The notes beneath the pieces are model-generated. The model was not told the DNA's origin. It worked only from the letters and a program-made list of their open reading frames with translations, and did no database searches. A program made the translations under genes and the position numbers. From contig NZ_VFPD01000001.1 of NCBI RefSeq assembly GCF_006716485.1, forward strand, positions 2,834,008 through 2,898,007: 64,000 nt of DNA, written 5' to 3'. Below are positions 34,596 through 42,810 of this stretch, in pieces; position 1 is the first letter of the stretch, and each line of letters starts with the position of its first letter. The stretch comes from Chryseobacterium aquifrigidense (lineage in GTDB: Bacteria > Bacteroidota > Bacteroidia > Flavobacteriales > Weeksellaceae).

Positions 34596-34979
34596 ATGAG
34601 TACGATAACAACAAGATTAGAAAACGTAAAAAAACTTCAGGCTAAAAGATGGGAAAATGAAGACCATTGGGATGCTTTAAACGATCTGTTGGTGAAAGAA
34701 TTAGATGAAATCTTATTGATTGAACCTGAAAACACTTCAGCTTTAATCAATATTGGTGCTATTTACTCTGATATGGGAGAAAATGAAAAGGCTCTGGAGT
34801 ATTTAAAAACGGCATTACATTTGGGTTCTAAAGACAAAAATCTTTTTGTAAACCTAGCTATTGTGCTTGTTTATATGGAGAAACATCAGGAAGAGTATTT
34901 GGAATATCTTGAAGAAGCTGAGGATAAAACCGAAGATCCTCTTACTTTTAAAGCCTATTTTGATCCTCAGTCCCGTTAA
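34596..34979 (+). CDS. Small tetratricopeptide-repeat protein
   Basis: The 127-residue soluble protein contains two recognisable TPR units: ENTSALINIGAIYSDMGENEKALEYLKTAL (about residues 43-72) and DKNLFVNLAIVLVYMEKHQEEYLEYLEEAE (about 78-107). TPR units mediate protein-protein contacts. The partner is unknown. The gene starts after a TAAATTTG promoter element, and a small YqaE/Pmp3-like membrane gene follows 26 bp later. Confidence 0.72.
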   Translation: MSTITTRLENVKKLQAKRWENEDHWDALNDLLVKELDEILLIEPENTSALINIGAIYSDMGENEKALEYLKTALHLGSKDKNLFVNLAIVLVYMEKHQEEYLEYLEEAEDKTEDPLTFKAYFDPQSR

Positions 34980-35005
34980 AATCAAATTAATTAAAAACAA
35001 AAATC

Positions 35006-35206
35006 ATGTTATTAGCTATCTTACTTCCCTTCTTATCTTTCATGGTCCGTGGAAAAGTTTTCACCGGAATCATCTGTCTTATTTTACAGATCACTCTGAT
35101 CGGATGGCTTCCTGCTGCAATCTGGGCTGTACTTTCTTTAAACAATGAAAGAGCTGACAAAAGAAATGACAGATTGATTAAAGCGATGCGGGAAAACAAA
35201 AGGTAA
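35006..35206 (+). CDS. YqaE/Pmp3-family small membrane protein
   Basis: The 66-residue protein has two hydrophobic segments (LLAILLPFLSFMV and IICLILQITLIGWLPAAIWAVLSL) and a charged C terminus (NNERADKRNDRLIKAMRENKR). The ILLP motif and GWLPAAIWAV match the YqaE/Pmp3 (UPF0057) family of small inner-membrane proteins linked to membrane potential and stress. The basic C-terminal tail is longer than in most members. Confidence 0.78.
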   Translation: MLLAILLPFLSFMVRGKVFTGIICLILQITLIGWLPAAIWAVLSLNNERADKRNDRLIKAMRENKR

Positions 35207-35305
35207 AACTTTCCCAACCCTACCACAAACAACTCATTTAAAGTTAATTAATAAATACCCTCTATCGTTTTTCAGTTTCTGATCTATAAATTTCATCAAA
35301 AAAAA

Positions 35306-35336
35306 TTGCGAAACCGAAAAGTTGCACATATATTTG
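35306..35336 (+). promoter_or_regulatory. Promoter of the ArsR-SRPBCC operon
   Basis: TTG (35306-35308), 20 bp, TATATTTG (35329-35336), 33 bp before the ArsR start. Confidence 0.75.
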
Positions 35337-35337
35337 C

Positions 35338-35349
35338 AACCATATGGTT
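35338..35349. promoter_or_regulatory. Palindromic operator AACCATATGGTT
   Basis: A perfect 12-bp palindrome begins 1 bp after the -7 element, over the expected transcription start. The site fits autorepression by the adjacent ArsR-type repressor (inference). Confidence 0.65.
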
Positions 35350-35369
35350 TCATATAAAAATCATCAACT

Positions 35370-35690
35370 ATGAGAAGAGATATTTTCCAGGCAATAGCAG
35401 ATCCCACACGCAGGGCTATTATTGCACTGATTGCAGTACAGGCAATGACACCGAATGCCATCGCAGAGCATTTTGATACCACCAGACAGGCCGTTTCAAA
35501 ACACCTGAAAATTCTGACTGAGTGTGAATTGGTTACCCAAAATCACCAGGGAAGGGAAATTTATTACTTTTTAGAAATTGATAAAATGAAAGAAATAGAT
35601 CATTGGCTGGAACAATTCAGAAAAATATGGGAAAGCCGTTTTGAGCAGCTTGATACTTTACTGGCGACATTAAAAAGCCAGCAGCAATAA
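35370..35690 (+). CDS. ArsR-type winged-helix repressor
   Basis: The 106-residue protein is a compact ArsR/SmtB-fold regulator: [65 protein letters not shown], with the recognition helix in [13 protein letters not shown]. It lacks the ELCVC-type metal site, so it belongs to the non-metal group paired with SRPBCC (AHSA1) genes. Two such genes follow at once. The operator AACCATATGGTT at 35338 is its likely target. Confidence 0.9.
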   Translation: MRRDIFQAIADPTRRAIIALIAVQAMTPNAIAEHFDTTRQAVSKHLKILTECELVTQNHQGREIYYFLEIDKMKEIDHWLEQFRKIWESRFEQLDTLLATLKSQQQ

Positions 35691-35724
35691 AATTAATACA
35701 ACAACCAAACTATAAAATAGTATT

Positions 35725-36228
35725 ATGAAACATCTTCTTCAGTTCGATTTTCTTGCAGACAAAGAAAAGAACACCTTAACGATCAGACGTGAGTTTATGG
35801 CCAACCGACAATTGGTATGGGACTGCTATACAAAAAGTGAACTTCTGGACCGCTGGTTTGCCCCAAAACCATTCACTACCAAAACAAAATCCATGGAATT
35901 CCGTGAAGGCGGACACTGGCATTATGCAATGGTGGACCCCAACGGAACTGAATACTGGGGCTGGGTAGGCTACCACAAGATCAAACCCATTGATTCTTAT
36001 ACTTCCAGCGATGCATTCTGCAACGAAAAAGGAGAAATCAACACCAATCTTCCTCAGGCAGAATGGGCAGTAACTTTCACCGATAAAAATGAAAATACTC
36101 TTGTAGAAACAATTGTAAGCTATGCATCCTTAACTGATCTGGAAACCATTATCGAAATGGGAATGGAACAGGGAATGATGGCCATATTAGAAAAACTTGA
36201 CGAATTACTGGTAACCTTAAATCAATAA
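35725..36228 (+). CDS. SRPBCC/AHSA1-domain protein
   Basis: The 167-residue protein has the AHSA1 START-like fold: LTIRREFMANRQLVWDCYTKSELLDRWFAPKPFTTKTKSMEFREGGHWHYAMVDPNG, with YWGWVGYHKIKP and a late helix GMEQGMMAILEKLDELLVTL. The family binds ligands or client proteins, and its partners are usually ArsR-type repressors, as here. It lies 35 bp after the repressor and 5 bp before a second family member. Confidence 0.87.
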   Translation: MKHLLQFDFLADKEKNTLTIRREFMANRQLVWDCYTKSELLDRWFAPKPFTTKTKSMEFREGGHWHYAMVDPNGTEYWGWVGYHKIKPIDSYTSSDAFCNEKGEINTNLPQAEWAVTFTDKNENTLVETIVSYASLTDLETIIEMGMEQGMMAILEKLDELLVTLNQ

Positions 36229-36232
36229 AAAA

Positions 36233-36646
36233 ATGAGTCACAAAATCACAGTTTCTGCTACCATCAACGCAGATGCAAAAAAAGTATGGAATTATTACAC
36301 CCATCCTGAACACATTACCCAATGGAACTTTGCTGATCCTTCATGGCAATGTCCCTCTGCTACCAATGATATGAAAGTAGGTGGAAAATATGCAGCACGA
36401 ATGGAAGCTAAAGACGGAAGCTTCGGTTTCGACTTTGAAGCTGTTTATGATGAAATAAAAGAAGGAGAAAACTTTAAGTACACCATGCCTGACGGAAGAC
36501 AAGTACAGGTTGACTTTAAAGAAAATGCCGGTCAGACTCATGTAGATGTAGCTTTCGATCCTGAAAACCAGAATCCCGAAGAAATGCAGAAAGGAGGCTG
36601 GCAGGCAATTCTTGATAATTTCAAAAAGTATACGGAATCAAATTAA
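36233..36646 (+). CDS. SRPBCC/AHSA1-domain protein
   Basis: The 137-residue second member of the pair has ITVSATINADAKKVWNYYTHPEHITQWNFADPSWQCPSATNDMKVGGKYAARMEAKDGSFGFDFEAVYDEI, the AHSA1 pattern, with the C-terminal helix MQKGGWQAILDNFKKYTES. It starts 5 bp after the first SRPBCC gene and is followed by a terminator at 36671. The three genes look like one repressor-effector operon. Confidence 0.87.
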   Translation: MSHKITVSATINADAKKVWNYYTHPEHITQWNFADPSWQCPSATNDMKVGGKYAARMEAKDGSFGFDFEAVYDEIKEGENFKYTMPDGRQVQVDFKENAGQTHVDVAFDPENQNPEEMQKGGWQAILDNFKKYTESN

Positions 36647-36670
36647 AATTTTTCAACCAAGAGTTGATAT

Positions 36671-36703
36671 AAAGCTGGATGTTTACATTCAGCTTTTATT
36701 TTT
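36671..36703 (+). terminator. Terminator of the ArsR-SRPBCC operon
   Basis: AAAGCTGGATG pairs with CATTCAGCTTT (one G-T pair) around TTTA, followed by T-rich sequence. Confidence 0.83.
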
Positions 36704-36850
36704 TCATTGATCGGAAAGCGTTGAACTTTAATATTGTTGTAAATTTACTTTTCAAATCTGAGATATCAGAAAGAACAGCAATCTTTGATCCTTGCCAAGG
36801 TTTAAGATCTTGATAATGATCAATAATTAAGAATCACAATTTTTGAAGCT

Positions 36851-37582
36851 ATGAAAGAAAATAAATACGATAATCCTTCATTTTTTGATCAGTACGAAAA
36901 AATGCTCCGTTCCCAGATAGGACTGGAAGGAGCAGGAGAATGGCACACCTTGAAAAACATGCTGCCGGATTTTCAGGGAAAAGATGTTCTTGACCTTGGC
37001 TGCGGTTTCGGATGGCATTGCCGTTATGCGATAGAAAACGGAGCTCAATCAGTCATCGGAATTGATCTTTCGGAAAGAATGCTGGCAAAAGCTCAGGAAA
37101 TTAATAGTTTGAAAGGAATTTTTTATGAAAGAAAAGCTCTGGAAGATATTGATTATCCTGCTGAAAAATTTGATTTAATACTCAGTTCACTCACATTACA
37201 TTATATAGAATCATTCGATACCATCGTGCAGCATATTTATAAATGGCTTAGTCCCGGAGGATCATTTGTATTTTCAGTAGAGCATCCTGTTTTCACTGCG
37301 GAAGGTGGTCAGGATTGGGTATATGATAAAGACGGTCAGAAAATCTGCTGGCCTGTCGACCGATATTTTACAGAAGGAAAAAGGAACACTACTTTTCTGG
37401 GCGAAAATGTAATCAAATACCACCGCACTTTAACGTCTTATTTCAATACCTTATTAAAAGCAGGCTTCAAAATCAAAGAAGTTATAGAACCTGAGCCAGG
37501 TCAGGAAATGCTAAAAGAAATTCCGGAGATGAAGGAGGAACTCCGCAGACCTATGATGTTAATCATCTCTGCTGTAAAATAG
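36851..37582 (+). CDS. Class I SAM-dependent methyltransferase
   Basis: The 243-residue protein has the SAM-binding motif I VLDLGCGFGWHCRYAIENGA (about residues 42-62), motif II region VIGIDLSERMLAKAQE, and motif III-like FDLILSSLTLHYIESFD. This is a Methyltransf_11/25-type small-molecule methyltransferase. The substrate is unknown. It is a single gene. Confidence 0.9.
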   Translation: MKENKYDNPSFFDQYEKMLRSQIGLEGAGEWHTLKNMLPDFQGKDVLDLGCGFGWHCRYAIENGAQSVIGIDLSERMLAKAQEINSLKGIFYERKALEDIDYPAEKFDLILSSLTLHYIESFDTIVQHIYKWLSPGGSFVFSVEHPVFTAEGGQDWVYDKDGQKICWPVDRYFTEGKRNTTFLGENVIKYHRTLTSYFNTLLKAGFKIKEVIEPEPGQEMLKEIPEMKEELRRPMMLIISAVK

Positions 37583-37655
37583 TTTTTAAAATATAATTTC
37601 TTCAGGATAAATTACAAATAACTATATTGTATAACATAGTAATAAAAATTAGTTA

Positions 37656-37663
37656 TATCTTTG
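37656..37663 (+). promoter_or_regulatory. -7 element of the second serine hydrolase gene
   Basis: TATCTTTG, 19 bp before the ATG at 37683. Confidence 0.6.
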
Positions 37664-37682
37664 CATAACAAAATACATAGAT

Positions 37683-38786
37683 ATGATTACTAAAAAGCTG
37701 ATTACCATTATTGTATTGCTTCCATTTTTTAGTTATAGAATGGATGCTCAGATTAATACCAAAGGATATGAAAAGAAAATTGACAGTATTATTCACACAG
37801 AATTTGGGAATAAAAATGAACCTGGCGGTGTTTTTCTGATTACGCAGAACGGAAAAAATCTGTATCGGAAAGCTTTTGGAAAAGCCAATCTTGAACTCGA
37901 TGTCAATATGACCCCTGAGAATGTTTTTCAAATCGGATCAATGACCAAACAGTTTACTGCTGTAGCAATTCTGATCCTTGAACTGCGGGGAAAACTTAAT
38001 GTCACAGATCCTGTTTCCAAATACATCAGGGATTATCCCAATGGAAATAACATCACCATGCATCATCTTCTGACACATACTTCAGGAATAAAGGACTTTA
38101 CTAAAATGAAGTCAATAGCTTCCATCGCTCAAAAAGAAATGAAACCTGAAGAAATGGTAAATTTTTTCAAAAATGAACCTGTTGATTTTGCTCCCGGAGA
38201 AAAGTTTGATTATAACAATTCCGGCTATGTCGTTTTGGGATATATCATTGAGCTTGTTTCCGGAACTTCCTATGAAGACTTTATTAAGAAAAATATCTTT
38301 GACAAAGCAGGAATGAACCATTCTTATTATGCCTCTGACAGAAAAGTTATTCCTCAAAGAGCTTACGGATATCACAAAAAAGAACAGGGATTTGTGAATA
38401 AAACCATCATCAGTTTCAGTGTTCCTTTTTCTTCCGGTTCACTGATGTCTACAGCAGATGATATGTTGAAATGGCAGCAGGCCTTAAACCAAAATTTATT
38501 ATTGGATTTAAAAGAAACTCAAAAAGCTCTTCAGAAATATAAACTGAATAATGGTGAAGAATTTACTTATGGCTACGGATGGCATTTGAAAGACATCAAT
38601 GGAGTTCCTGACCGTGAGCATGGTGGAAGTGTCTTCGGATTTAAAAGTATGGGAGTTTATATTCCTGCTGAAGATATTTATGTGATTGGGCTCAGCAACT
38701 GCGATTGCCACTCTCCTACTGAAGTGACCAGAAATATTGCAAAAGCAACTTTAAATGAAATCAGAACCTCAGCAAAGAAACCTTAA
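37683..38786 (+). CDS. Exported serine hydrolase, class C beta-lactamase fold
   Basis: The 367-residue product has a signal peptide (MITKKLITIIVLLPFFSYRMDAQ). The catalytic SxxK motif is Ser86-Met-Thr-Lys89, the YxN motif Tyr177-Asn-Asn179 lies in FDYNNSGYVVLGYIIE, and an HGG triad replaces KTG in REHGGSVFGF. These are the features of the broad serine hydrolase/D-alanyl-D-alanine carboxypeptidase-like family (Pfam Beta-lactamase). True beta-lactamase activity cannot be claimed from sequence. It is convergent with the MFS gene, with only 3 bp between stop codons. Confidence 0.87.
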   Translation: MITKKLITIIVLLPFFSYRMDAQINTKGYEKKIDSIIHTEFGNKNEPGGVFLITQNGKNLYRKAFGKANLELDVNMTPENVFQIGSMTKQFTAVAILILELRGKLNVTDPVSKYIRDYPNGNNITMHHLLTHTSGIKDFTKMKSIASIAQKEMKPEEMVNFFKNEPVDFAPGEKFDYNNSGYVVLGYIIELVSGTSYEDFIKKNIFDKAGMNHSYYASDRKVIPQRAYGYHKKEQGFVNKTIISFSVPFSSGSLMSTADDMLKWQQALNQNLLLDLKETQKALQKYKLNNGEEFTYGYGWHLKDINGVPDREHGGSVFGFKSMGVYIPAEDIYVIGLSNCDCHSPTEVTRNIAKATLNEIRTSAKKP

Positions 38787-38789
38787 TTT

Positions 38790-40196
38790 TCATTCTCGCC
38801 GCCTTATTTCTGGAAGAACATCATCCGGAACTTTGAAAACACAGATCATTACAAAAATCAGACAGAATATATTAATCAGTAACACAATAGAGAAAGCTTC
38901 ATGGTAATGTTGCACATCAGGTTTTTCTCCCAGAAAGTAATAGAAAACACTTCCTACGACAACAATTCCGAAAATAGCAGCAATCTGCTGAAAAGTATTG
39001 TAAACACCGGAAGCATTTCCCATCAGCTTTTCAGACATTCCCGACAGTGCTATAGCAGCGAGTGAAGGAATGATGGATCCGATTCCCAGCCCATGCAAAA
39101 ATAATAACAGGCAAAAAACCGGAAAATCAGTTTCCATCCTGAAAAATAACAACTGAAGAATAAGGATCACAATAATAAAGCTAAGTCCTGCCATCAGGGC
39201 TTTTTTTCCATATTTCAAAATCAGTTTTACTGAAATAGCAGAGGCAAGGATAAATCCTGATCCCTGAAAAACAATGATCTCTCCGGCCCTCAACGGACTG
39301 ATTTTTAACCCCTGCTGAAAAAACAGAGATACAATATAGAAATAGGAATCCAGCATAATAAAAAAGAAGGAAACTGCTACGATTCCCAGATTGAAATTGG
39401 CGTAGCGGAACAACTCAAAATCAATAAGATAAGAAGATGCATTTCGAATTTTTTTCTTTTGATTTTTAATAAAAGTAAATAAAATTCCTGCTGAAACAAT
39501 CATTAATAAAACATTTTTAAAACCCAGCCCTGTATGCTCAGATGTTGTCAGGGCAAAAGTAGCACAGAACAATCCTGCAGAAAGAATGAGAACACCGGCA
39601 ACATCAAAGGATTGTTTCACAGAAATTGTAGATTCGTCAAGTAATTTCAACGTAAGAAAAATTGCCGGCAAACCTATAGGAATGTTGATTAGAAAAATAA
39701 GCCTCCAGGGTTCTTCTATCATTGTCAAAGATGAAAAATAGCCTCCGAGAAACTGCCCCAACACAGTTCCTATCCCAATCGTAATTCCGTACCAACCCAT
39801 CGCTTTGGTCCGCTCATGATGATCAATAAACAATATCTGTATCATCGAAAGTACCTGAGGTGCCATCATTGCCGCACTTATTCCTTGTATAAACCTTGCG
39901 ATTACTAACTGATAGGCTCCTGCAGAAAATCCACACGCAACAGAGCTTACCATAAAAGCTAATAACCCGATGGTATACATCTTTTTTCTCCCGTAAAGAT
40001 CACCCAATCGCCCTCCTGTAATAAGCAAAGAAGCAAATCCAATAAGATAGGCTGCAACCATAAACTGTATTTCACCATGAGAAGCATGAAGATCACGCTG
40101 TATGGAAGGTATGGATACATTGATAATAAAAATATCCATAATAGTCAGCAATTGTCCAAACAATATCACTAATAATTTCAAATACTTACGTTTCAT
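38790..40196 (-). CDS. MFS drug efflux transporter, DHA2-like
   Basis: The 468-residue protein has about 14 TM helices, as in the DHA2 (EmrB/QacA) group. It begins LVILFGQLLTIMDIFIINVSIPSIQRDL (motif D1-like) and has the loop 2-3 motif ITGGRLGDLYGRKKMY. Such pumps export hydrophobic cations or drugs by proton antiport. It is read from a TetR gene 40 bp upstream on the same strand, with a perfect operator-like palindrome in between, so it is probably a TetR-controlled pump. The substrate is unknown. Confidence 0.9.
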   Translation of the reverse strand: MKRKYLKLLVILFGQLLTIMDIFIINVSIPSIQRDLHASHGEIQFMVAAYLIGFASLLITGGRLGDLYGRKKMYTIGLLAFMVSSVACGFSAGAYQLVIARFIQGISAAMMAPQVLSMIQILFIDHHERTKAMGWYGITIGIGTVLGQFLGGYFSSLTMIEEPWRLIFLINIPIGLPAIFLTLKLLDESTISVKQSFDVAGVLILSAGLFCATFALTTSEHTGLGFKNVLLMIVSAGILFTFIKNQKKKIRNASSYLIDFELFRYANFNLGIVAVSFFFIMLDSYFYIVSLFFQQGLKISPLRAGEIIVFQGSGFILASAISVKLILKYGKKALMAGLSFIIVILILQLLFFRMETDFPVFCLLLFLHGLGIGSIIPSLAAIALSGMSEKLMGNASGVYNTFQQIAAIFGIVVVGSVFYYFLGEKPDVQHYHEAFSIVLLINIFCLIFVMICVFKVPDDVLPEIRRRE

Positions 40197-40202
40197 TATT
40201 AT

Positions 40203-40216
40203 ATAGATATATCTAT
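40203..40216. promoter_or_regulatory. Palindrome ATAGATATATCTAT before the MFS gene
   Basis: A perfect 14-bp palindrome, 6 bp upstream of the MFS start codon. The AATAGA/TCTATT arms recur in the tetR promoter (40830-40849), suggesting the same repressor binds both. Confidence 0.65.
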
Positions 40217-40236
40217 TTTTTAAATAGTAAAAAAAA

Positions 40237-40800
40237 TCAGAGTAATAAACCCTGTACCAATTTTTTTACCTGATCAAATGAGTTATTTTCTCTGTTAATC
40301 GTGGATGTAATCACCGCTCCTTCTATTAAAAGGAAAATATTTTCTGCTAATAAATCCGGATCTGCCTGCTTCGTTTGTGCAGCATATTCATTTACAATTG
40401 TTCGGATCACTTCTTTTTGTTTCTCTTTATGCTGTCTGGCAAAACCAGAAACAGAGGGATTGCCTTCTCCTATTTCGGAAACAATTTTAATGAAGTGACA
40501 TCCTGCAAATTTTGAAGTCTGCTGAAGTTTTTTCCTGTAATCAATAAGTGCCAGAATTTTTTCTTTTGGTTCTGAAATTTTGGATGTACTGTTTTCAAAT
40601 CCCTCAAACCAATCCAATTCTTCTTTGACAAGATATGCCTGGAGAAGATCATTCTTGGATGAAAAATGATTGTACAAAGAACCAATCGCAATATCCGCCT
40701 CCGCAATAATCTGATTGATTCCCGTTGAATTATATCCTTGCTTATAAAACAGTTCTGAGGCAACTCTGATAATTCTTTCCCGTACTTTTTCCTTTTTCAT
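40237..40800 (-). CDS. TetR/AcrR-family repressor
   Basis: The 187-residue protein has an N-terminal TetR HTH: RERIIRVASELFYKQGYNSTGINQIIAEADIAIGSLYNHFSSKNDLLQAYL (about residues 6-56), then a variable ligand-binding domain ending in a helix pair. It is upstream of and co-oriented with the MFS pump gene. A -7 element TACATTTG (40822-40815) and an inverted repeat at 40830-40849 precede it, consistent with autorepression. Confidence 0.9.
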   Translation of the reverse strand: MKKEKVRERIIRVASELFYKQGYNSTGINQIIAEADIAIGSLYNHFSSKNDLLQAYLVKEELDWFEGFENSTSKISEPKEKILALIDYRKKLQQTSKFAGCHFIKIVSEIGEGNPSVSGFARQHKEKQKEVIRTIVNEYAAQTKQADPDLLAENIFLLIEGAVITSTINRENNSFDQVKKLVQGLLL

Positions 40801-40814
40801 CTTGAAAATTTTTA

Positions 40815-40849
40815 CAAATGTAGATAAAAAATAGAGAAGTCTATCTATT
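40815..40849 (-). promoter_or_regulatory. tetR promoter and operator
   Basis: The minus strand has TACATTTG (40822-40815), and just upstream an inverted repeat with 6-bp arms AATAGA and TCTATT (40830-40849). The repeat falls between the -7 and -33 positions. Confidence 0.6.
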
Positions 40850-40915
40850 TTTGAAATTGAGATAAAAACTTTATTTTAGATTCAGTAAATAATCCACTGT
40901 ATAAACTATGAAATC

Positions 40916-41383
40916 ATGAAACCGATGTTTTCCTTTTTGATATTTTTTTTGCTAATAAGCGTATCTTGCAGCCAGCCACAGAAAACAAATCCTGTAAAAA
41001 ATATGAAAACCACCAATCCTGTTGTCTATTTTGAAATTCCTGTAAATGATCTCGAACGTGCTGAAAAGTTCTACACTGCTGTTTTCAACTTTAGTTTTGA
41101 AAAAGAAATGATAGACCACTATGAAATGGCTTTATTTCCTTTTGAAGAAAAAAACAGTGGTATTACGGGAGCTTTGGCCAAAGGAGAAGTATACAAACCA
41201 TCCAAAAACGGTGTTATTATTTATTTTAAAACAGAAAATATTGACAGAACATTGGAAAAAGCCGTTAAAAACGGAGGTTCTGTTCTTTATCCCAAAAGAA
41301 TTGACGAAAAATATGGGTTTGCTGTAGCAGAGTTCGAAGATTCAGAAGGAAACAGAATTGCACTGCATGAAACTGTAAAATAG
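40916..41383 (+). CDS. VOC-family (glyoxalase-like) lipoprotein
   Basis: The 155-residue protein starts with a lipoprotein signal (MKPMFSFLIFFLLISVSCSQ, lipobox LISVSC with Cys18). One VOC domain follows: VVYFEIPVNDLERAEKFYTAVFNFSFEKEMIDHYEMALFPFEEKNSGITGALAKGE and FAVAEFEDSEGNRIALHE. VOC proteins use a metal to act on small molecules; the exact reaction is not readable. A lipid anchor on a VOC domain is uncommon; most members are cytosolic. The gene is divergent from tetR. Confidence 0.8.
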   Translation: MKPMFSFLIFFLLISVSCSQPQKTNPVKNMKTTNPVVYFEIPVNDLERAEKFYTAVFNFSFEKEMIDHYEMALFPFEEKNSGITGALAKGEVYKPSKNGVIIYFKTENIDRTLEKAVKNGGSVLYPKRIDEKYGFAVAEFEDSEGNRIALHETVK

Positions 41384-41477
41384 CTATCCCATTCATTGCA
41401 TATTATTTTTTTTAATACAGTTGACGCATATTTTGTATATTTAAACAACCATTTGAAATCTAATTTGGTAAATAACT

Positions 41478-42101
41478 ATGGCGGAAGAACTTTATTTCAT
41501 CAAGACCAATCCCACTATTGCCAAAATTAATTTGTACAATAAGCTCAGCCGTGAAGAAGAGAATATTCTTAAATTTCTTCAGCCTGAAGCGAGAAACACC
41601 CTTGAAACAATTAAAGAAAAAATAAAGGATTCTGTTGAAGAGCTTACCCAGGAAGAGCTTTTGCTTATTTTTCAATGGTTTCATCAAGTCTATTCTTCAG
41701 ATCATGAGGAGACCAAAACACAGCTTTTCATTAATGGTATAGACCTTTTTTATGAAATTCCAACTAATGTTCATGCCGAAAATTTTCTGCAGATTCTTTC
41801 AGATTATGAAAAATTGCTGAAACAGGACATGAATTATATTGTGGATTCTAAAAACTTCAATCAGTTTCTGATCTACGGAATCTTTCTTACAGAGATCATC
41901 AACAGAAAACAGCATCCGGATAATATTCTTTGTGAATACCTGAAACCGGATAACCAGTCTTTGTATCTTCTGGCAGAAAACCAATGTGATCTGAAAAATT
42001 TTGATCCTGCCATCATCCCGGATCTTCAGCATTATTTTACCGATCTTTATGATCTGACTAAATTTTACAAGGGATCTATCATCAAGCTTGAGCAGGAGTA
42101 G
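41478..42101 (+). CDS. Hypothetical protein
   Basis: The 207-residue soluble protein is acidic and rich in helix, starting MAEELYFIKTNPTIAKINLY and ending FKGSIIKLEQE-like (TKFYKGSIIKLEQE). It contains ELLLIFQWFHQVYSSDHEET and QFLIYGIFLTEIINRKQ. No family was recognised. It is a single gene without signal peptide or TM helix. Confidence 0.6.
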   Translation: MAEELYFIKTNPTIAKINLYNKLSREEENILKFLQPEARNTLETIKEKIKDSVEELTQEELLLIFQWFHQVYSSDHEETKTQLFINGIDLFYEIPTNVHAENFLQILSDYEKLLKQDMNYIVDSKNFNQFLIYGIFLTEIINRKQHPDNILCEYLKPDNQSLYLLAENQCDLKNFDPAIIPDLQHYFTDLYDLTKFYKGSIIKLEQE

Positions 42102-42304
42102 AAAAATATGTGCAACTCATGTAACATCCTGCATTCAATAATTGTCTTTTATATATAACCGAAAGAAAAGCTGTCTTCAAAAACTAAAATGCAGCAAGAA
42201 TAATTATTGAACCAGGATAAAAACTATAACATGGCCGGCAGTTTCCTTTTACGATGTGGAACTGCTTGCTTTTTTATGAAAGGCTAAAGAACAGCAAAAG
42301 CTTT

Positions 42305-42799
42305 ATGAACAACATTACATTAGATCATCATATCATTATCAGAAAAGGAACTGATAATGATCTCCCGGAAATGTTGCAGCTTTTTAGAGCAACGATAGAT
42401 GAAGTGTGTAAAAAAGACTATGATCTTCAACAACTTGAAGCCTGGAAATCCGGGTCAGATCATGAAGAAAGATGGATAAAAGTGATCAGGGATCAATATG
42501 TTTTACTTGCTCTTACTGAAAATAAAATCGCTGGTTTCTGTACGCTCGATCAGGGAAATTATATTGATCTGCTTTTTGTACACAAAGATTATCAGCATAA
42601 AGGTATTGCAACCCTCCTTTACCAACAGATTGAAAAAGAAGCTTTGCTGAATAATAAAAAGGCCCTTACTGCGGATGTAAGCAAAACAGCCAGACCATTT
42701 TTTGAAAAATCAGGTTTTGAGGTAGTTCAGGAAAAAACGGTCTCTGTAAAAGGAGTTGCTATGATCAATTATAAAATGATAAAACACCTCATCTCTTAA
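42305..42799 (+). CDS. GNAT-family N-acetyltransferase
   Basis: The 164-residue protein has the GNAT pattern: HIIIRKGTDNDLPEMLQLFRATIDEV at the start, the acetyl-CoA motif YIDLLFVHKDYQHKGIATLLYQQIEKEAL (with the Q/RxxGxG/A-like QHKGIA loop), then ALTADVSKTARPFFEKSGFEVVQEKTV. The ATG at 42305 is chosen because the sequence from there aligns with family N termini. The AraC gene begins 11 bp after the stop. Confidence 0.87.
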   Translation: MNNITLDHHIIIRKGTDNDLPEMLQLFRATIDEVCKKDYDLQQLEAWKSGSDHEERWIKVIRDQYVLLALTENKIAGFCTLDQGNYIDLLFVHKDYQHKGIATLLYQQIEKEALLNNKKALTADVSKTARPFFEKSGFEVVQEKTVSVKGVAMINYKMIKHLIS

Positions 42800-42810
42800 T
42801 TTTCAGGCTT

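Noticed and set aside
37683..38786. Beta-lactamase resistance gene
   Set aside because: The fold and SxxK/YxN motifs are shared by esterases and peptidases; nothing shows antibiotic hydrolysis.
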